Positions 7,962 to 18,700 are shown, numbered from the stretch's first letter. The stretch: DNA of 64,000 nucleotides from Candidatus Zixiibacteriota bacterium (GCA_024280775.1 JAJRPM010000002.1:241804-305803); one strand, 5' to 3'. Notes: generated from the letters alone by a model not told the origin. Numbers and translations are program-made.

Positions 7962-9795
7962 GCTAACTACAGAAAAAGCAACCAACTGGATTCGTCCATT
8001 GCCGGAGCGTCTGGTAAACAAGATTGCCGCAGGTGAGGTGATTGAACGTCCGGCTTCAGTTCTCAAAGAGTTAGTTGAAAACGCCTGTGACGCCGGCGCC
8101 ACTCAAGTAGATGTGATTGTCGAGAAATCAGGTGTGGGCAAAATTGAAGTGCATGACAACGGTTCAGGAATTCGCGCTTCGCAGTTGGAGATAGCGTTTT
8201 CTCGTCACGCCACCAGTAAGATTAGCGATTTTTCTGACTTGGAAAGTATCTCCAGCTACGGATTCCGCGGCGAGGCGCTGCCTTCAATTGCCTCAGTGTC
8301 ACGTTTGCGAATGGTGACCAAGAGCGCTGAGGACGAGCACGCCAGTGAAATTATTATCGAAGGCGGAGTAGTGCGTGAGGTTCGGCCATCACATCGCGCC
8401 GATGGGACCTCAGTTGTGGTAGAGGACTTGTTCTTCAACACTCCCGCGCGTAAGAAATTTCTCAAAGCAGAAACCACCGAGGCCCGTCAGCTTTCACGAG
8501 CGGCAATCTCGCAGGCGCTCGGCGCTTTGGGTGTGGGTTTCTCCTTGCGGCTCAATGGACGGAAAGTGTTTTCATTTTCGAAAGACGATACACTGCGACA
8601 ACGCGCTACCAGGTCATTGGGAGTTGCAGAGAATGCCTTACTTGAGATTGATGTCTCCGAACCTGGTTTTCGCCTGTGGGGAGTCTTAGGTAAACCGGAT
8701 GTAGCTCGCGCAGTTCGTGGCGGGCTTACTTTGTATGTAAACAAGAGGGCCTTGCGCTCAAGTCCTCTGCTTAGCGCTTTCTATCTGGGTTATGGAGAAT
8801 TACTTCCGAAGGGAGTGTTTCCAATCGGCGCGGTCCATCTGGATGTTGACGGCTCGCTGGTTGATGTAAATGTTCATCCGGCAAAAAACGAAGTTCGACT
8901 TTCACAAGACCGTGAGGCGCACACTTTCATTCGTCATTCAGTTCGTGACACCCTGCGCCAGAGCGGGATAATTCCTGAGTTCGGTTTGCGTGAACGTAAT
9001 GTTTTTGCTCCCCAATACGACAAGCCTTCAGCGGCCGTTCCGGGGGTTGGAGTAGTATCCGGTAACGCTGGTTTATCTCCATCCGCTACAGATGCGATTT
9101 TTGGCGCTGTGAGTCCTTCGATTGCTAGTAACCAGTCGCACGTTGCATCGCCGGTTTCAGGCAATGTCGCAACTTTTGACGCCAAGGATGCAGTTGCAGA
9201 AGGGACTCCGGCTGAACTATTCGCAGGTGGTGTGATATATTTGGGGCAGTTTGCGGATTTGTATTTGCTAGCGCAAAGGGGGACGGACTTATATTTGGTT
9301 GACCAACACGCCGCGCATGAACGTATTCTTTATGAAGAGACTATGGAGCAAATGGAGCGCAATGCGGCGTTGTCACAGCGCTTATTGTTACCGGTGAATG
9401 TCGAGCTTGCCACTGACAGGTTTCAAGTGTGGGAGGAGCGCAAGGACGACCTTGCGACTATTGGCTTTGATGCCAGTCATTTTGGCGGACAGACGGTGAT
9501 GATAAACGCTATCCCGGCGATATTGGCTCATCGCTCCCCGGAGAAAACTTTTGGCGCGGCGCTTGATGATATCCAACGATTACAGAAAAGCGGTTACTCG
9601 CCAATCAAAGCAGTAGCGCAGTCAATTGCTTGTCGTTCGGCGGTCATGTCAGGCGACAGACTGGATCCCGAAGAGGGGAAAGTCATCATCGACCGTTTAT
9701 TCAAATGTGACACCGGTTATTCCTGTCCGCATGGACGTCCGACATTTGTCAAAATATCCCGGGCCGAACTTGATCATCGTTTCGGACGCACCTAG
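7954..9795 (+). CDS. mutL: DNA mismatch repair protein MutL, endonuclease type
   Basis: 613 residues. The N-terminal GHKL ATPase shows E42-N43, DNGSG (68-72) and GFRGEAL (103-109). A variable Ser/Ala/Pro-rich linker follows. The C-terminal dimerisation domain carries the metal-dependent nicking motif DQHAAHERILYEE (from D450) plus ACRSAVMSGD and CPHGRP, the signature of MutL proteins with intrinsic endonuclease activity. This means the organism probably uses MutH-independent mismatch repair. The start codon lies inside the end of mutS (ATGAGTAG overlap), and miaA follows 37 bp downstream. Confidence 0.98.
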   Translation: MSRLTTEKATNWIRPLPERLVNKIAAGEVIERPASVLKELVENACDAGATQVDVIVEKSGVGKIEVHDNGSGIRASQLEIAFSRHATSKISDFSDLESISSYGFRGEALPSIASVSRLRMVTKSAEDEHASEIIIEGGVVREVRPSHRADGTSVVVEDLFFNTPARKKFLKAETTEARQLSRAAISQALGALGVGFSLRLNGRKVFSFSKDDTLRQRATRSLGVAENALLEIDVSEPGFRLWGVLGKPDVARAVRGGLTLYVNKRALRSSPLLSAFYLGYGELLPKGVFPIGAVHLDVDGSLVDVNVHPAKNEVRLSQDREAHTFIRHSVRDTLRQSGIIPEFGLRERNVFAPQYDKPSAAVPGVGVVSGNAGLSPSATDAIFGAVSPSIASNQSHVASPVSGNVATFDAKDAVAEGTPAELFAGGVIYLGQFADLYLLAQRGTDLYLVDQHAAHERILYEETMEQMERNAALSQRLLLPVNVELATDRFQVWEERKDDLATIGFDASHFGGQTVMINAIPAILAHRSPEKTFGAALDDIQRLQKSGYSPIKAVAQSIACRSAVMSGDRLDPEEGKVIIDRLFKCDTGYSCPHGRPTFVKISRAELDHRFGRT

Positions 9796-9832
9796 TTCTT
9801 TCCTGTAGAGCAATATCCCTTAAACAATTCCC

Positions 9833-10762
9833 ATGCCACCTTCAGCAGAAACCCAATCGCCTATCCTGATTATTACGGGTCCGACCGGTTCAGGCAAAAG
9901 CGGTATAGCGCATCAATTAGCTGACGAGTTTCCGCTTACGATTATCAGCGCCGATTCACGACAGATAATCACCGGTTTCGATATTGGTTCGGCTAAACCC
10001 TCACAGAATGATAGAGAGCGCTATGACTACCGCCTGTTGGATATCATTCAACCTGGTGAGACATATTCGGCGTTTCGTTTCAAGGAGGATGTCGAGCGAG
10101 AAATCAAGAGAGCGCTTAGGGCCGGACGGATTCCAATTATTTGCGGCGGGACAGGTCTATATATCCGAGCGGCGGTTGAGGGGATATTCGAGATTCCGAC
10201 TCCAGACGCAGAGTTACGGCAGAGAATGGCCAACGACGCCGAGAAACTCGGAGCGCAGGGACTGCATGACAAACTTCGGGCAATCGACCCACTTGAGGCG
10301 GAGATTATTCACGCCAATAACACAGTTAGAGTTCAGCGCGCCTTGGAGATTTATTACCTGACAGGAAAGACGAAGTCAGAGCTTGCCGAGAGCCAACGGC
10401 TGACAGCGCGGCCCTATGAGTTTACTCAACTGGCGCTGACTCCCCCGATTGCTGATGTGTATGCGAAAATCGAAAGCCGGGTGGATTTGATGTTTGAGCA
10501 GGGATGGCTTGCTGAGGTTGAGGCTTTGGTAGAGAGATGGGGTATCGAGAAAATCATCGCCGCCCGGGCAATTGGCTATACCGAAATTACCAGGCATATC
10601 GAAGGAGAGTTGAGTTTGACAGCGGCAGTTGAGCTTATCAAACAAAACACGCGCAGATTCGCCAAACGTCAAATGACCTGGCTCCGGGGAGCTGATTCGG
10701 TGGAGTTTTTCGCTGGTTCAGCCGCGCTGAAGAATCGAGCGTTGTCCATCCTTGAGCGTTAG
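9833..10762 (+). CDS. miaA: tRNA dimethylallyltransferase
   Basis: 309 residues, normal length. P-loop GPTGSGKS at 16-23, then SADSRQ (39-44), the substrate-binding DIGSAKPS segment, GGTGLYIRA and the C-terminal RFAKRQMTWLRG motif typical of MiaA. It transfers a dimethylallyl group to N6 of A37 in tRNAs that read codons starting with U. Position directly after mutL mirrors the mutL-miaA neighbourhood of many bacteria, so it is likely the third gene of a mutS-mutL-miaA transcript. Confidence 0.97.
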   Translation: MPPSAETQSPILIITGPTGSGKSGIAHQLADEFPLTIISADSRQIITGFDIGSAKPSQNDRERYDYRLLDIIQPGETYSAFRFKEDVEREIKRALRAGRIPIICGGTGLYIRAAVEGIFEIPTPDAELRQRMANDAEKLGAQGLHDKLRAIDPLEAEIIHANNTVRVQRALEIYYLTGKTKSELAESQRLTARPYEFTQLALTPPIADVYAKIESRVDLMFEQGWLAEVEALVERWGIEKIIAARAIGYTEITRHIEGELSLTAAVELIKQNTRRFAKRQMTWLRGADSVEFFAGSAALKNRALSILER

Positions 10763-11088
10763 GCCCTGAAGTTTCCCGGTTTTTGCGCCTCCCACTGGCG
10801 TTTTCTCTAGTATCCGCTGGTAATCGAAATCAATATCTACATGAAGTTGTTTGTTGCTTTATGGGGGCATCATTGACTAACCTAAATGCTGGTAAGGGGT
10901 TGGGCATCTAATTGAGGCTGTTCTATCTATGCGCTCCCCCTTATCGCTCCAAAAGTGACGATAGTGAGCGCTTAATGCGCACAATTAAGATGTTAATGGA
11001 CAACGAGATAAGGAACATCATCGCCTAAGCGTGGTTATATATACTGTTACTGCTTAAAGGTTTAAGAAGTGGTAACAAATAGCCGATT
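10763..11088. other. Intergenic region between miaA and the LysM transglycosylase gene
   Basis: 326 bp with no convincing ORF. Just after miaA a short CGCC...GGCG hairpin followed by TTTT (about 10786-10804) may be a weak terminator. The rest is AT-rich towards the downstream gene (GGTTATATATACTG near 11034-11047 could hold a promoter), but no clear -35/-10 pair can be defended. Confidence 0.4.
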
Positions 11089-13593
11089 ATGCGTATAATG
11101 ACTATGATAAAGACTATGACTTCCCCAAAACCGAATTCAAGAGAATTTCGCCTACCCGGGAAAAGAGGTTTCACAGCGCTCAGAAGCGCTAGTTTAACTA
11201 TCGTTTCGCTGGGATTTTTGGCGCTTCTGACTTTGTCAGCCTGTCAACCGAGCGGCGCTGGGATTGACCCCGAGGGCAAGAGGGCCGCTGAGGACAGGCG
11301 CAAGAGTGGTGAGATTGAAGGACGCGACACTGCGTTAGTATACACCGAATATCCCGCCGATGAATCGACTCAGACCAAAGGCTCAGGAGTCAGTGATGAC
11401 ACCAATTGGGTGGTTGTTGATCTTGATGAAGCTGATGTTCGGCCGGTTGAGGTTTTTGACAATAGCTCGGTGGATATGGACTACTCTGTCGCTGTTGATG
11501 ACGAGATTTGGCGTCAACTGGATATGGCAGGTGAGTATTTTACCATGGGCGTGGTTGCCAATCAGGAGGGAAGCTGGGATGAGGCCCAGTATTATTTCGA
11601 GCGCTCGCTCAAGATTCTTGGTGATTTGGATATTGACGCCGAAGGCGAACCGGACTCGACTGTTTCAGTTGAGATAAAGCGCTATAACGGTCTCCTGGAG
11701 AATGTAGTTTCTTCTTACAATGTGACGTTGCTTTCATTGGGAAAGCTCCCGGCGGATATATCTCCTTCGGCTCTTAGAGAGCGTCTGCGAGATTTTGGCC
11801 AAATCACAATTGACTCAAGTGAGATAACAACCCCGAACAATAATGAGTCAGCGGTTGTCACATACGATATGCCGATTATTCTCAATGATCGGGTTCGGGC
11901 TTCAATAAAATATTTCCAAACCGATGCGCGTGAAGCGTTCAAACGATACTACAGTCGTTCGACAAAATTTCTCCCGATGATTCATGAGATTTTCCGCTCT
12001 TATGGATTACCCGAAGACCTGGCCTATTTGGCTTTGGTCGAATCAGGCTATAACACCAAGGCCTATTCCTGGGCCAAAGCGGCGGGGCTATGGCAGTTTA
12101 TTTCCTCCACCGGCAAGTTGTATGGTCTCAAGAGGTCGTGGTGGTATGACGAGCGCCGTGACGCGGTAAAATCTACTCATGCGGCAGCCAAGTATTTGAA
12201 GTGGCTTTACAAGCGCTATGGCGACTGGGAATTGGCAATGGCCGCATACAATGCCGGCCCGGGCAAAGTTAGCCGCACTATGAAACGTGACAAGACTAGT
12301 GACTATTGGAAGTTACGTCACTTGCGTCGCGAGACCAAGAATTACATCCCACTGTATATGGCCGCCACTATCATTTGCAAGAACCCGCGTAAGTACGGAT
12401 TCAATCCTGATGAAATCGAGTTTCAAGATCCGCTTGAGCATGATGTGGTGGTTATTGATAAGACTTTGGCTTTAAAGGACGTGGCCAAGGCTGTCGGCGC
12501 ATCTGAAAAAGAGTTGCTTGAGCTTAACTCTGAATTGTTGCGTAAGCATACACCTCCCAAAGCCAAGCGCTATAATCTGAAAATCCCTAAAGGCACGAAG
12601 GTGATTTTTGCGGCGGCTTATGACGGTTTAGAGTCGCCGGATGAAATGAGCTGGGTTAAACATCGTATTCGTGGCGGTGAGACGATATCAACAATTGCCG
12701 CAAAGTATGGTGTCTCACAATATGCGGTTCGTGAGGCCAACAATATGAATGGTCGACAGAGCCGTATTTATGCTGGCAAGACATTAATTGTTCCAGTGCC
12801 GCTCGATGGCGCTCCAGGCAAGTCAAAGCGCTATCGCGGTAAGCGCAAAGCTGAGAACGGCGTTTACATTGTTCGTGGCGGGGATTCGGTTTATGACATT
12901 GCGCGGGCATTCAATATCTCTATGAGCTCGTTGAAGAATCTCAACAACATTGGTCGTCGTGGTAGGATTTATGTCAATCAACGTTTGAGAATACCCGGAC
13001 TATCAAACAGCTCCCGAACTTTGGCTTCAAATTCCAGCAGGTCAAAGACCTCAAGCTCGAAAAAGTCCCAAAAAGAGTTGAAGGGTTCATTTACACACCG
13101 TGTTCGCAGAGGCGAGAACCTGACGGTTATAGCTCGTAAATATGGTGTGTCAGTGTCACAGTTGCGGCGCTGGAATGGTCTCGGAGCCTCAGCAATGCTC
13201 TTCCCCAAACAGAAGCTTACTATTGAAAAGGGTTCGGTAGTGAGTCGTGGGAATAACAAGACTTCACATAAAAACAGCTCCAGCGGTTCATACACGGTGC
13301 GTTCGGGAGATTCGCTTTGGAAAATTGCCAAACGGTTTGGTTTGTCAGTTAGGAAGCTTCGCTCCTGGAACAATCTTTCCTCCCGGTCACGTCTTTATCC
13401 CGGGCAGACTCTTAACTTGAGCGCTTCAGGTAAGAAATCAAAGTCAGGTTCGGTGTGGCATACTGTGCGACGTGGTGAGAATCTTGGATTTATCGCGAAG
13501 TTGTATCGCACTAGTGTTAACAAGATTGTTCGCGATAACAAGATATCTAATCCAGCGAAGATCAAACCGGGTTTGAAGCTCAGGATTAGTTAG
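11089..13593 (+). CDS. MltD-like lytic transglycosylase lipoprotein with five LysM domains
   Basis: 834 residues. A lipoprotein signal ends in LSAC (acylated Cys ~52), so the enzyme is membrane-anchored in the periplasm. After a helical linker comes a family 1 SLT domain with catalytic Glu ~318 in LVESGYNTKAYSWAKAAGLW and the AMAAYNAGPGKV motif. The C-terminal half has five clear LysM peptidoglycan-binding repeats (each starting like YTVRSGDSLWKIAKRFGLS), separated by Ser/Lys linkers, and a degenerate sixth before them. It cleaves glycan strands to 1,6-anhydro muropeptides. E. coli MltD has two LysM domains, so this version is expanded. The start could be any of four ATGs at 11089-11116. Confidence 0.93.
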   Translation: MRIMTMIKTMTSPKPNSREFRLPGKRGFTALRSASLTIVSLGFLALLTLSACQPSGAGIDPEGKRAAEDRRKSGEIEGRDTALVYTEYPADESTQTKGSGVSDDTNWVVVDLDEADVRPVEVFDNSSVDMDYSVAVDDEIWRQLDMAGEYFTMGVVANQEGSWDEAQYYFERSLKILGDLDIDAEGEPDSTVSVEIKRYNGLLENVVSSYNVTLLSLGKLPADISPSALRERLRDFGQITIDSSEITTPNNNESAVVTYDMPIILNDRVRASIKYFQTDAREAFKRYYSRSTKFLPMIHEIFRSYGLPEDLAYLALVESGYNTKAYSWAKAAGLWQFISSTGKLYGLKRSWWYDERRDAVKSTHAAAKYLKWLYKRYGDWELAMAAYNAGPGKVSRTMKRDKTSDYWKLRHLRRETKNYIPLYMAATIICKNPRKYGFNPDEIEFQDPLEHDVVVIDKTLALKDVAKAVGASEKELLELNSELLRKHTPPKAKRYNLKIPKGTKVIFAAAYDGLESPDEMSWVKHRIRGGETISTIAAKYGVSQYAVREANNMNGRQSRIYAGKTLIVPVPLDGAPGKSKRYRGKRKAENGVYIVRGGDSVYDIARAFNISMSSLKNLNNIGRRGRIYVNQRLRIPGLSNSSRTLASNSSRSKTSSSKKSQKELKGSFTHRVRRGENLTVIARKYGVSVSQLRRWNGLGASAMLFPKQKLTIEKGSVVSRGNNKTSHKNSSSGSYTVRSGDSLWKIAKRFGLSVRKLRSWNNLSSRSRLYPGQTLNLSASGKKSKSGSVWHTVRRGENLGFIAKLYRTSVNKIVRDNKISNPAKIKPGLKLRIS

Positions 13594-13657
13594 GCAAATG
13601 TGAATATGGTAATAGTTGTTGAAACATATATGAGGCGCAGGGAAGCGAGATAGAGGT

Positions 13658-14557
13658 ATGGCGAGCAAAAAGGATGTTATTATTGGTTTGGTAATTGGCG
13701 GAGTATTCCTGGCTGGACTTGCCATGTTTGCTGTGTTGGCCTTTGTGGCCTTCGACGGTGACAGTGATGACTTTGTAGTCAAGGGAAGCGGCCAAATTGC
13801 GGTAGTTGAAGTTTTTGGTGGAATCTATGACGCCGCGCCAACAGTCAAGCAAATCGATAAATGGGCCAAGCGGAGTGATATTGAGGCAATTGTGATACAT
13901 ATCAATTCACCCGGTGGTGGAGTTGCCGCTTCGCAGGAGATATATGAGGCTATCAATCGCGCCCGCACCGAATATGACAAAGTGGTAATCGCCGCTATGA
14001 GTTCTGTGGCCGCCTCCGGTGGATATTATGTCGCGTGCGGCGCCGATCGCATAATCGCCAATCCAGGGACTTTGACTGGCTCTATTGGTGTGATTATGCA
14101 ATATCAGACCTATAGCGAGTTGATGAAAAAAATTGGTATTGAGCTTGAGACGATCAAGTCCGGCGAGTTGAAGGATGTCGGTAATTACTCGCGCTCAATG
14201 ACTCAATCTGAGGAGCAAATGCTTCGTTCGGTGATCATGGATTCCTATCAGCAGTTTGTGGAAGTGGTTGCGCGAGGTAGGGGCATGGAAACCGAGGCGG
14301 TTAAGCCGCTTGCCGATGGAAGGATTTACACCGGATTGCAGGCATACAATCTAGGGCTGGTAGATACTCTGGGCACTTTTCATGATGCGATAAATTTGGC
14401 GGCGGACATGGTCGGATTGGAACCGAATCCAGAGACAGTTAAAGAAGTAAAGCGCAAGCCTCGATTCCTTGATTTGGTGAGCGAGACGGCTTGGAATGTG
14501 AAGACGGTGTTTTCGCCGGAAGCAGTTGGGCCTCAACTGTTGTATCTTTACCACTAG
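13658..14557 (+). CDS. sppA: Signal peptide peptidase SppA (short, single-domain form)
   Basis: 299 residues, like the short Gram-positive-type SppA rather than the ~600-residue E. coli form. One N-terminal membrane anchor (about 8-30) is followed by an S49 protease domain with catalytic Ser120 in VAASGGYYVA and general-base Lys172 in SGELKDVG. HINSPGGG (oxyanion loop) and GSIGVI are also present. It degrades cleaved signal peptides in the membrane, fitting a genome with many exported proteins. An AGAGGT ribosome site lies upstream. The gene starts 64 bp after the transglycosylase gene in the same direction. Confidence 0.93.
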   Translation: MASKKDVIIGLVIGGVFLAGLAMFAVLAFVAFDGDSDDFVVKGSGQIAVVEVFGGIYDAAPTVKQIDKWAKRSDIEAIVIHINSPGGGVAASQEIYEAINRARTEYDKVVIAAMSSVAASGGYYVACGADRIIANPGTLTGSIGVIMQYQTYSELMKKIGIELETIKSGELKDVGNYSRSMTQSEEQMLRSVIMDSYQQFVEVVARGRGMETEAVKPLADGRIYTGLQAYNLGLVDTLGTFHDAINLAADMVGLEPNPETVKEVKRKPRFLDLVSETAWNVKTVFSPEAVGPQLLYLYH

Positions 14558-15114
14558 AGTCTCTTTCAAGCTAATGGGTAGATTTCACGCTATTTGCCTG
14601 GATGCCCGCCTTCGGGCTTGTTGATAAAGTCCTGTTTGTTGTGTCGGGTCCTGATTTTCGCTTTGCGAAAATTGAGACCCGACACTTCTCTCGAGAGAAA
14701 GCGTCAGGTATTACGACGGCAGAAAACGGCGTCGAAGGACCAGACGCAACTCGACCGGGGTTTATCAACAGGCCTCTTCGCAGGCAAGACGGTAATCTTG
14801 GTGTCGCGTTAGTTCCTGCCTTTTCAAAGCCTGCAATAGTCCTTTTGAGGGTGTTTCTGCTGTAATTTGCCTATTCTAGGCCATCGTTCCTTGCTTGGCG
14901 TCCAATATCGGGGATATTGTTATGGGCGTTTGTGTTAGAAGAAATCTTCCCTATCTCGAAAAAACTTCAACTAAATGCTAGTATTATGATTGATTTCTAA
15001 TTGAAATCGCCTATCTTCACGTAACTGATTCGCAGTCGGGGAGTTGTGTATTAGATTACAGTGTTCGTCTGCGACTAGTTTCACAGTAGAGGAGAACCCC
15101 TTCAGGGAGGACAT
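14558..15114. other. Long intergenic region between sppA and HU holding a structured repeat
   Basis: 557 bp without a convincing gene. The first half is packed with inverted repeats (annotated separately at 14604-14770). The second half is AT-rich and leads to the HU gene; it presumably holds the HU promoter, but I see no clear consensus pair. Confidence 0.5.
14604..14770. repeat. MITE-like cluster of nested inverted repeats
   Basis: Outer arms TGTTGATAAA (14619-14628) and TTTATCAACA (14761-14770) enclose 152 bp. Inside are GTGTCGGGTC (14641-14650) / GACCCGACAC (14676-14685) with a second inner stem ATTTTCG/CGAAAAT, and a perfect 14-bp palindrome TTCTCTCGAGAGAA (14686-14699). A GCCCG/CGGGC hairpin (14604-14617) lies just outside the left arm. 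The density of symmetric arms suggests a non-autonomous mobile repeat or a REP-type structured element rather than a simple terminator. Confidence 0.5.
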
Positions 15115-15420
15115 ATGACTAAGGCTGATCTAGTAGAAAAGGTCGCAGAGAGAACTGGACTAACACGCACAGACGTGTCTGTGGTAGTTGACTCTTTCCT
15201 GGATACTGTGAAAAAGACGCTTGAGGGCGGCAACAACATCGAGATTCGTGGCTTCGGAACGTTCAAGATTAAGCTCCGCAAGTCGCGCAAAGCGCGTAAC
15301 CCGCGCACAGGTGAGGTTGTTCCAGTTCCAGATAGGAAGGTTCCTGTCTTCAAACCGTCAAACGAATTCAAAAACATGATCACCAAACTGCCAATTGATG
15401 ATGTCCAGGCGCCGGAATAA
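15115..15420 (+). CDS. hup: HU/IHF-family DNA-binding protein
   Basis: 101 residues, slightly longer than the usual ~90. It opens with MTKADLVEKVAERTGL and has the strongly conserved RGFGTF (about 43-48) and RKARNPRTGE DNA-contacting arm, followed by VFKPSNEFKNMI. HU bends and compacts DNA in the nucleoid. A strong GGGAGG ribosome site precedes the ATG. The next gene downstream (15498) is a ribosomal-type mini-protein, and both end at the terminator at 15632, so they probably form one highly expressed unit. Confidence 0.95.
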   Translation: MTKADLVEKVAERTGLTRTDVSVVVDSFLDTVKKTLEGGNNIEIRGFGTFKIKLRKSRKARNPRTGEVVPVPDRKVPVFKPSNEFKNMITKLPIDDVQAPE

Positions 15421-15497
15421 GTGGTTCCTGCTGGCCTCGCGAACGCTGGTTGATGTGATCCTACTGAAGTAATTTATATAGGTTTGTTGGAGGGTTA

Positions 15498-15593
15498 ATG
15501 CCGAGCGGAAAAAAACGCAAGCGCCAGAAGATAAAGACGCACAAGCGAAAAAAACGTAGAAGACGCGATCGTCATAAGAAGAAGAATAAGTAG
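15498..15593 (+). CDS. 31-residue AURKAIP1/COX24-domain basic protein (ribosome-associated, mS38-like)
   Basis: A very short gene with a GGAGGG ribosome site. The product begins MPSGKKRKRQK and ends in RHKKKNK; 22 of its 31 residues are Lys or Arg. This closely matches the tiny 'AURKAIP1/COX24 domain' proteins found across Bacteroidetes and relatives, which share the opening MPSGKKRKR. The family is related to mitochondrial ribosomal protein mS38 and the small actinobacterial protein bS22, so the likely role is as a small-subunit ribosomal protein. It is too short for ordinary gene callers. It sits 77 bp after HU and is closed by a strong terminator. Confidence 0.85.
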   Translation: MPSGKKRKRQKIKTHKRKKRRRRDRHKKKNK

Positions 15594-15631
15594 TATTTCT
15601 TCTGATTATTGACTGATTCAAAGTCATAAGA

Positions 15632-15666
15632 ATGCCGCCCGGATGTTTTTCGGGCGGCATTTTTTT
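15632..15666 (+). terminator. Strong rho-independent terminator
   Basis: ATGCCGCCCG (15632-15641) pairs perfectly with CGGGCGGCAT (15651-15660) around a 9-nt loop, followed by TTTTTT. It ends the HU/COX24 transcript. Confidence 0.9.
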
Positions 15667-15751
15667 CCGTGAACTCGGAAAGTTAAGCTGGTTTGACGCC
15701 ATGCTGAGGTTGTCTCAAAAACAGCAGTGTTTACGGCGCTTCTAATGCTAT

Positions 15752-18700
15752 GTGACGCAGGGCATTACGAGGGGCATATTTCTCGGAGATTTGTGCCTCC
15801 CTGGCTGGAGATTTGCATATCTCCGGGATGTGGAACTATATACTTCAAAGAAAGCCCTCTCTCGCTACAGTAACGGTAGCCCTTATGAAGTTTCCAGCGT
15901 AGCTGGGGGCTTATCCAGATTTGCTTTGGGGCTATTGCTATTGTTGTTACTGTTGGCTAACACATCTCTGGCAATAGACAGGGCTGATTTTCGAATAAAT
16001 GACGATATCGGCCCTGCTCCTCAAACCTCTCCGCAGATTGCGGTGCAGGCCAATGGGGAGTTCTTTGTGGTCTGGGCCGACAGACGCACCGGACTTAATG
16101 ATCTGTACTTTCAACGTTTTAACGCTTTCGGCAATGCGCTGGAGAGCAATTCAGTCCTTACCTCTAACGATTCCACCGGCTCCGAGCGTTTTCAAGTCTC
16201 AATAGCCGCGAGTATTTCGGGCGCCTATACCGCTGTGTGGAAAGACTTTCGCAACGGCTCATTTCCGTTCAATCCAGATATCTACCATACATTCTTCGAT
16301 TCCAGCGGACAGCCGTCAGGAATTGAATTCAATCGCACTTCGCTCTCTCCTGACTCGATATTTGAAAGTCCCGATGTTGCTCTAGGGAGCGATGGCTCGG
16401 GTGTGGTTGTATGGGCTGAACATCGAAATGGAAACTGGGATATTGTAGCACAGCGTTTTGACCCCAATGGCGCTTCGATAGGAACACAATTCATTGTTAA
16501 TGATGATGGCGTGGCTGGTCAGCAACACTCTCCGGCAGTAAGCATTTCGACTTTGGGCTGGTTTGTGATTTGTTGGTATGACAATCGAGCTGGCAATGAT
16601 GATGTGTATTTTCAAGTTTACAACGCAAGTGGCGCGCCAGTGGGTGGCAATGTACGGGCGCATGCCAAGCTGGATTCCAGGCAAGCTTTTCCGGATGTAG
16701 CCTGTGACGGCTCTGGCAAATTTACGCTATGCTGGGTGGACTGGCGCAATGGAGTGTATCCGCAAAACCCGGATATTTTTACTCGACGGTTTGGCTCTGA
16801 TGCAATTGCCATTGATAAGTCTCGTCCTGCCTACCAAGACTTGAGCGCTCGTCCACAACGTGATCCTTCAATTGCCACCGACAGACTTGGCAATGTGATT
16901 ATTGTCTGGGCGGATTCCAGCGCCAACGATTGGAATATCCGAGGGCAGGTAATCGACCAGCAGGGTCAGTTTGTGGATACGGCAATACAGATTAACACCG
17001 ACACCACCAGCGGTCGTCAGGCGCAACCGGTGGTTGCGATGGATGGCTTTGATATACGAGTTGCCTGGACTGATTTCCGCAATGGGGATTTCGACATTTA
17101 TGGACGGATAATGAACTACAATCAGCCAGCGTTAATTGTTTCGCCAAGCTCTATCGAGTTGAAAATGCATATTACCGGTCCCGCTCCAGCGCCTGTGAAA
17201 GTTTCTTTGCTCAATGCTGGAATTGGTAATCTAGGATTTGAGATAGTTGACACGGTTTCCTGGCTGGCTGTTTCGGCAACTTCCGGGGTCGCCCCGGGTT
17301 CAGTTGAGCTCTCGGTAACTGCCACCGCAGGGTCGGCTCAATTGGCCCCGGGTTCGTATTTTGCCAGTCTGCCGATAATCGATTGGACTAATAATGACAG
17401 CTCAAATGCAATCAATGTTACTCTTGTAGTGACGACCTCGCAGTTTGAGTTTGCGCTGGAGAGTGACACATTGGTTGCATTGGCGCAACTAGGAACGCCG
17501 GCTATTTCTCAACTCATAGTAAATAATTCAGGTACTGGTACATTGAATTGGAGCGCTTCAGTGTTAGATCCGCAATTGTCCCCTTGGTTGAGTATTAGCG
17601 CAGCTAGTGGCTCCGATGATGACACAATCACAATTACCGCAGATCCAAATGGGTTGGCTTTTGGGTTTTATGACGGTCAAATAGTTTTCACTGATCCCGC
17701 GGCTTCCAATTCACCGGATACGTTGGATATTACGTTAAGATACGCAAGTGACGTCCCCTATATAGTATTCTCGCCGGACACAGTTGAAGTTGAGGCTCTT
17801 ACAAATGGCTCGTCAATGACCGGAGTAAGAGTTCTCAATGCTGGGGGTAACACATTACAATGGACAGCAGCGACCTCATTGAGTTGGGTAACTCTTCAGT
17901 CCGACGCAGGGAACGGAGGGGACTCACTCCTTTTCGACTTAAATATAGAGAATCTACTTCCCGGTAGCTATTCGGCTTCAATAACTGTGACCGACTCAGC
18001 GGCGCTGAATAGTCCGCTGGCCTTGCCGGTGATCTTGAATATCGCCTCAGCTGATACTCTGTATTTCTCTGATTACACTGCCGCGCTTGGTGAACAAGTG
18101 GAGTTAGACATCACTATTGGTTTGCATGATATGCTTAGCGGTATTCATATACCTTTGGTTCTTGACACTTCGTTGTTCTCATTTGATACAGTGTACTCTT
18201 TAGCCGAGGACTATTCTGCTGGTCACTCGTTGAATTGGACATACGATTCATTGAGCGGAAATCTGGATATTGATTTTGCGGCTACTGCTGATTCAGTTGA
18301 GATGTTCCCGCAGGGGAGTGTCAGTCTACTTCGTGTTGTTTTGACGCCAGCCAATTACGAATTCAGCATCCCTACGTCAGATGTTCTTCGCGACGATGAT
18401 ACTCTGGTTTTCCTATATCAGGGCGGACGCACTTTTCAGCCGCAAATTGAACACGGTCAACTAACAGTTGGAATCATTACTGATGTAGCGGACGACGGCC
18501 ATGCGTTACTTCCGCATTTGATGAGCGTTTCTCAGAACTACCCGAACCCGTTTAATGCGGAGACAAGATTCGATGTCGTTTTGCCGAAGGCCAGCGATTT
18601 ACGCGTCAGGATTTACAATGTCCTTGGTCAAACGGTCAAAACTCTTTACTCAGCTTATGCCAGTCCTGGCGAGCTTGAATTCCGCTGGGATGGCCGAATA

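Noticed and set aside
14594..14865. Two overlapping frames in the sppA-HU gap
   Set aside because: They run through the nested palindromes, in two frames at once, with no ribosome site.
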